Of a stretch of DNA of 64,000 nucleotides, positions 61,033 to 64,000 are shown piece by piece (position 1 is the first letter of the stretch; each line of letters starts with the position of its first letter). Where the stretch lies: the NCBI RefSeq assembly GCF_023227905.1, contig NZ_JALOCF010000005.1:1-64000 (forward strand). The letters are read 5' to 3'. The notes beneath the pieces were generated by a model. That model saw nothing but the letters and a program-made list of their open reading frames with translations, did not search any database and was not told where the DNA came from. The translations under genes were made by a program, and so were the position numbers. The stretch comes from Methylobacter sp. Lineage in GTDB: Bacteria > Pseudomonadota > Gammaproteobacteria > Methylococcales > Methylomonadaceae.

Positions 61033-62313
61033 ATGACTGAAGCAACTGCGTTATTTTCCGATGCAAAACTTGTAATTCCAGGCGGCGTCAATTCACCGGT
61101 ACGATCCTTTAGCGGCGTGGGCGGCACACCGGTTTTTATCGACCATGCCCAAGGCGCTTATATTTACGACAGTTTGGGCAATCGTTATATCGATTATGTC
61201 GGTTCCTGGGGACCGATGATTTTGGGCCATGCCCATCCGGAAGTCATTGCAGCGGTCAAGCAAACCGCCGAAAAGGGCCTGAGTTTCGGCGCTCCGACCG
61301 AAATTGAAACACTGATGGCTAAAAAGGTTTGCGAGCTGATGCCGTCAATCGATATGGTCAGAATGGTCAGCTCCGGCACCGAGGCGACCATGAGCGCAAT
61401 CCGCTTGGCCAGAGGCTACACCGGCCGCGATAAAATCGTTAAATTCGAGGGCTGTTATCACGGCCATTCCGATTCTTTATTGGTAAAAGCCGGTTCCGGC
61501 GCGTTGACGTTTGGCGTACCTAGCTCTCCCGGCGTACCGGCCTCCGTTGCCGAAAACACCATCACCCTGACTTATAACGATAGCGATTCGGTCAAAGCGC
61601 TGTTTGCGGAATTGGGCGAACAAATCGCCTGCATTATCGTCGAACCGGTCGCCGGCAACATGAACTGCATCCCACCTGAGCCCGGTTTCCTGGAATGCCT
61701 GCGCCAGGTTTGCGACCAATATAATAGTGTACTGATCTTTGATGAGGTGATGACCGGCTTTAGGGTAGGCTTAACCGGCGCGCAGGGACACTATAATATT
61801 AAGCCCGATTTAACGACATTGGGCAAAGTCATCGGCGGCGGCATGCCGGTCGGCGCTTTTGGCGGCTCGCGTAAAATCATGGAGTATCTTGCGCCGCTCG
61901 GCCCTGTGTATCAGGCAGGCACGCTGTCCGGCAATCCTGTCGCGATGGCCGCCGGTTTGAAAACCTTGGAATTGATAGCCCGGCCCGGCTTCTATGAGTC
62001 GTTAACCGCAAAAACCGAAAAACTGACGTCAGGCCTGAAAGAACGTGCAGCCAAGGCCGGTATCGCGCTGACCACCAATAGCGTTGGCGGCATGTTCGGG
62101 CTATTTTTCAGCCCTGAGCCGAAAGTCAGCCGCTTTGCCCAAGTCATGCAATGCGACCAGGACCTGTTCAAGCGTTTTTTCCATGCGATGCTGGAGCAAG
62201 GTGTGTATTTGGCGCCATCAGCGTTTGAAGCCGGCTTTGTTTCGGCGGCGCATAGTGATGAAGATTTGGAAAAAACGCTGGATATTGCAGAAGCCGTATT
62301 CAAGCATTTATAA
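61033..62313 (+). CDS. hemL: Glutamate-1-semialdehyde 2,1-aminomutase
   Basis: A 426-residue PLP aminomutase that makes 5-aminolevulinate for tetrapyrroles in the C5 pathway. The ATG at 61033 gives the same length as E. coli HemL; a TTG at 61015 would add six residues. Signature blocks are IPGGVNSPVRSF, YIDYVGSWGPMILGHAHPE (19 residues), IFDEVMTGFRVG, and the PLP-lysine region TTLGKVIGGGMPVGAFGG. It is a single gene. Confidence 0.95.
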   Translation: MTEATALFSDAKLVIPGGVNSPVRSFSGVGGTPVFIDHAQGAYIYDSLGNRYIDYVGSWGPMILGHAHPEVIAAVKQTAEKGLSFGAPTEIETLMAKKVCELMPSIDMVRMVSSGTEATMSAIRLARGYTGRDKIVKFEGCYHGHSDSLLVKAGSGALTFGVPSSPGVPASVAENTITLTYNDSDSVKALFAELGEQIACIIVEPVAGNMNCIPPEPGFLECLRQVCDQYNSVLIFDEVMTGFRVGLTGAQGHYNIKPDLTTLGKVIGGGMPVGAFGGSRKIMEYLAPLGPVYQAGTLSGNPVAMAAGLKTLELIARPGFYESLTAKTEKLTSGLKERAAKAGIALTTNSVGGMFGLFFSPEPKVSRFAQVMQCDQDLFKRFFHAMLEQGVYLAPSAFEAGFVSAAHSDEDLEKTLDIAEAVFKHL

Positions 62314-62397
62314 CTTTAAAAAATTGGAATACGGATAACACGCTTTTTTAGAATGGTCTACCGCATTTCCTTACAACCACCTATAGGGGCATCTATT

Positions 62398-62583
62398 ATG
62401 TCAACAGTCAAAGAAAGGGTTTCTGAAATAGTTCAAGCTCAGCCTGATGACAGTAGCTTTGATGAAATTCTGCGGGAGCTTGCTTTTTCGCGCATGGTGG
62501 AACGAGGCTTAAGCGATTCCCGCGAAGGTCGAGTAATCTCTAATGAGGAAATGGAACATCGAATCTTCACATGGCGGAAATAA
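62398..62583 (+). CDS. Putative antitoxin (module 3)
   Basis: A 61-residue acidic protein overlapping a ParE-like toxin gene by 13 bases. I chose the ATG at 62398, which has AGGGG upstream, over an ATG at 62353. The C-terminal GLSDSREGRVISNEEMEHRI is reminiscent of short antitoxins paired with ParE/RelE toxins, in which a residue pattern GRVxSxEEVExR recurs. Function is inferred from this and from the pairing. Confidence 0.72.
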   Translation: MSTVKERVSEIVQAQPDDSSFDEILRELAFSRMVERGLSDSREGRVISNEEMEHRIFTWRK

Positions 62584-62867
62584 ACTGGACTACCGAGGCT
62601 GAGCGCTGGCTGCGGGATATTTATGACTATATTATGCATGACAAGCCTGATGCCGCCGCAAATGTTGTCTCGGGAATATATGCAAAAGCCCAGTTATTAC
62701 GCAGCTTTCCAGAACTAGGGTATCTGTATCGTAAAGAGTCCGACGGCGATATTCGCATTTTGCTATACGGACATTACCGAATCGCTTATTTAATAAAAAG
62801 CCCAAAAAGAATTGATATTTTGGGCGTGTTTCACGGATCACTCGACATCGACCGACTCTTGCTGTGA
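62571..62867 (+). CDS. ParE-family toxin (module 3)
   Basis: A 98-residue ParE-like toxin. The typical N-terminus INWTTEAERWLRDIYDYI and the motif LRSFPELGYLYR precede the last strands, IRILLYGHYRIAYLI and IDILGVFHGSLDIDRLL (HG-S-DI being typical of ParE). It overlaps its antitoxin gene. The target, usually gyrase for ParE, is not demonstrated here. Confidence 0.88.
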   Translation: MAEINWTTEAERWLRDIYDYIMHDKPDAAANVVSGIYAKAQLLRSFPELGYLYRKESDGDIRILLYGHYRIAYLIKSPKRIDILGVFHGSLDIDRLLL

Positions 62868-62966
62868 AATTTCTTGCAGTGTTTTGATAAAATTCAAGTT
62901 TATCCAGGATAATCAGCCAAATCCGTATCAACTATGTCCTACTTTTTTCTAACTATTGAATAGTTA

Positions 62967-64000
62967 ATGAACTTCATCAATAACATCCCCCCGCTGGTAC
63001 TAACATTAATAGGCCTGTTAATCGGTGCATTCGCAACGCGCCTGTTGAGCGGCAAAGATAGGACTCTGATCAGGCAGCTCTCAACCGACCTGGCTGTTTC
63101 AGAAGAAAAACTAAGACAACTTCAATCCCGCGAAGCCGAATTCAAGCAGTTGCAGCAGCTGTTTATCGAGACCAAAACCGAGAATGCCCAGCTGCAAACC
63201 CGCATGGATGAACAGGCGAAAAATACCGCGGAAAAACTAAAATTGCTGCTGGACGCGGAACTGCGCCTGAACACCCAGTTTGAAAATCTGGCCGGCAAGA
63301 TTTTCGACGACCGCAGCAAACAATTCACCGAGCATCATAAAACCAGCCTGGATCATATCGTCACGCCGTTACGCGAGCAGCTCGGCGAGTTCAAGCAACG
63401 CATCGAAACGGTTTACGACAATGAGAACAAGGACCGTATTTCCCTGCGCGAGGAGATTGTCTCATTGCGGCGCGATACCGCGCAGATGAACCAGGAAGCC
63501 CTGAACCTGACCCGCGCATTAAAAGGCGACAAAAAAGCCCAAGGCAACTGGGGCGAAATGATCCTGGAAAAAGTGCTGGAAAAATCGGGACTGCGTAAAG
63601 GCATCGAGTATGAAACGCAAGGCGCATTCCGGGATGAAGATAACAGGCTGTTCAAGCCCGATGTGATCGTCCGGCTGCCTGAAAACAAGGATGTCGTTAT
63701 CGACTCCAAAGTATCCCTGCTGGCTTATGAGCGTTACTGCTCGACCGAAGACGACCTGGAACGCATCGCCTCATTAAAACAGCATACCGAAGCGGTGCGG
63801 GAGCATATCAAAGGACTCAGCAACAAGAATTATTCGGACTTAAAAGGCTTACGGTCACTGGACTTCGTGCTGCTATTCATGCCGATTGAAGCGGCTTTTA
63901 TTGCCGCCTTTCAGGCCGACGAACGCTTATTTACCGACGCTTTCGAACATAAAATCGTCGTCGTCACCCCGACCACTTTGTTGGCGACGCTCCGCACCAT
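62967..64000 (+). CDS. rmuC: DNA recombination protein RmuC, N-terminal part (cut by window edge)
   Basis: The first 344 codons are seen before the window ends. An N-terminal transmembrane helix (PLVLTLIGLLIGAFA) is followed by a long coiled coil rich in Glu, Gln and Leu (about residues 30-190). The RmuC nuclease-like domain follows: ALKGDKKAQGNWGEMILEKV (20 residues), then PDVIVRLPENKDVVIDSKVS. RmuC limits inversions at short inverted repeats and is related to restriction-like nucleases. The start is ATG at 62967. Confidence 0.93.
   Translation, partial: MNFINNIPPLVLTLIGLLIGAFATRLLSGKDRTLIRQLSTDLAVSEEKLRQLQSREAEFKQLQQLFIETKTENAQLQTRMDEQAKNTAEKLKLLLDAELRLNTQFENLAGKIFDDRSKQFTEHHKTSLDHIVTPLREQLGEFKQRIETVYDNENKDRISLREEIVSLRRDTAQMNQEALNLTRALKGDKKAQGNWGEMILEKVLEKSGLRKGIEYETQGAFRDEDNRLFKPDVIVRLPENKDVVIDSKVSLLAYERYCSTEDDLERIASLKQHTEAVREHIKGLSNKNYSDLKGLRSLDFVLLFMPIEAAFIAAFQADERLFTDAFEHKIVVVTPTTLLATLRT

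Overview
This window looks like a chromosomal segment of a gammaproteobacterium, most likely a methanotroph or methylotroph of the Methylococcales type. That placement is an inference. It rests on the mnmG-rsmG-parA-parB-atpIBEF order typical of origin-proximal DNA in many gammaproteobacteria, on an N-terminal remnant of a methylene-tetrahydromethanopterin dehydrogenase (C1 metabolism), and on a two-subunit pyruvate carboxylase. No rRNA, tRNA or CRISPR array was seen.

Layout. 1-6.2 kb, minus strand: mnmG, rsmG, parA, an unusual mini-ParB, parB, atpI, atpB, atpE and the start of atpF. 6.2-10 kb is an accessory patch: a small conserved basic protein, two toxin-antitoxin pairs, nested dispersed repeats and a lone Schlafen/AlbA_2-domain protein. 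10-16.7 kb: a P2-type (Ca2+-like) P-type ATPase, a UPF0182 membrane protein and a bestrophin-like channel. 16.9-21.9 kb, plus strand: TetR regulator, pycA, pycB and a Sua5-type threonylcarbamoyl-AMP synthase. 21.9-26.7 kb: an Rsd/AlgQ-like pseudogene, a GT2 glycosyltransferase, a SufR-like regulator divergent from a truncated haemoglobin and its flavin/2Fe-2S reductase, a DUF488 protein and a uracil-DNA-glycosylase-family protein. 26.8-33.3 kb: a LysR regulator divergent from a tripartite efflux operon (lipoprotein, MFS pump, outer-membrane factor, HlyD adaptor).

33.3-42.8 kb: a nucleoside phosphorylase followed by a complete kdpFABCDE potassium-uptake locus. The locus is bracketed by two copies of the phosphorylase 3' end. 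42.7-49.8 kb: SirB2, homoserine kinase, a DUF2782 protein, a solitary SufU-like scaffold, the mtdB remnant, CorA, a small exported protein and an M20 peptidase. 49.8-56.9 kb: ribA, a methyltransferase, a repeat element with 18-bp terminal inverted repeats, glycogen phosphorylase, an orphan ParA and an HDOD-REC-GGDEF protein. 57-64 kb: a large hybrid histidine kinase carrying two low-complexity insertions, hemL, a third toxin-antitoxin pair and the 5' part of rmuC.

The most notable signals are structural. A ParB paralogue lacking its CTP-binding and HTH core is translationally coupled to parA. One dispersed repeat has been inserted into another, with the empty version inside the kdp operon. 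Related repeat DNA has been absorbed in frame into a histidine kinase. The kdp locus has an island-like direct-repeat bracket. A globin, reductase and Fe-S regulator form a compact module that may handle NO or O2.
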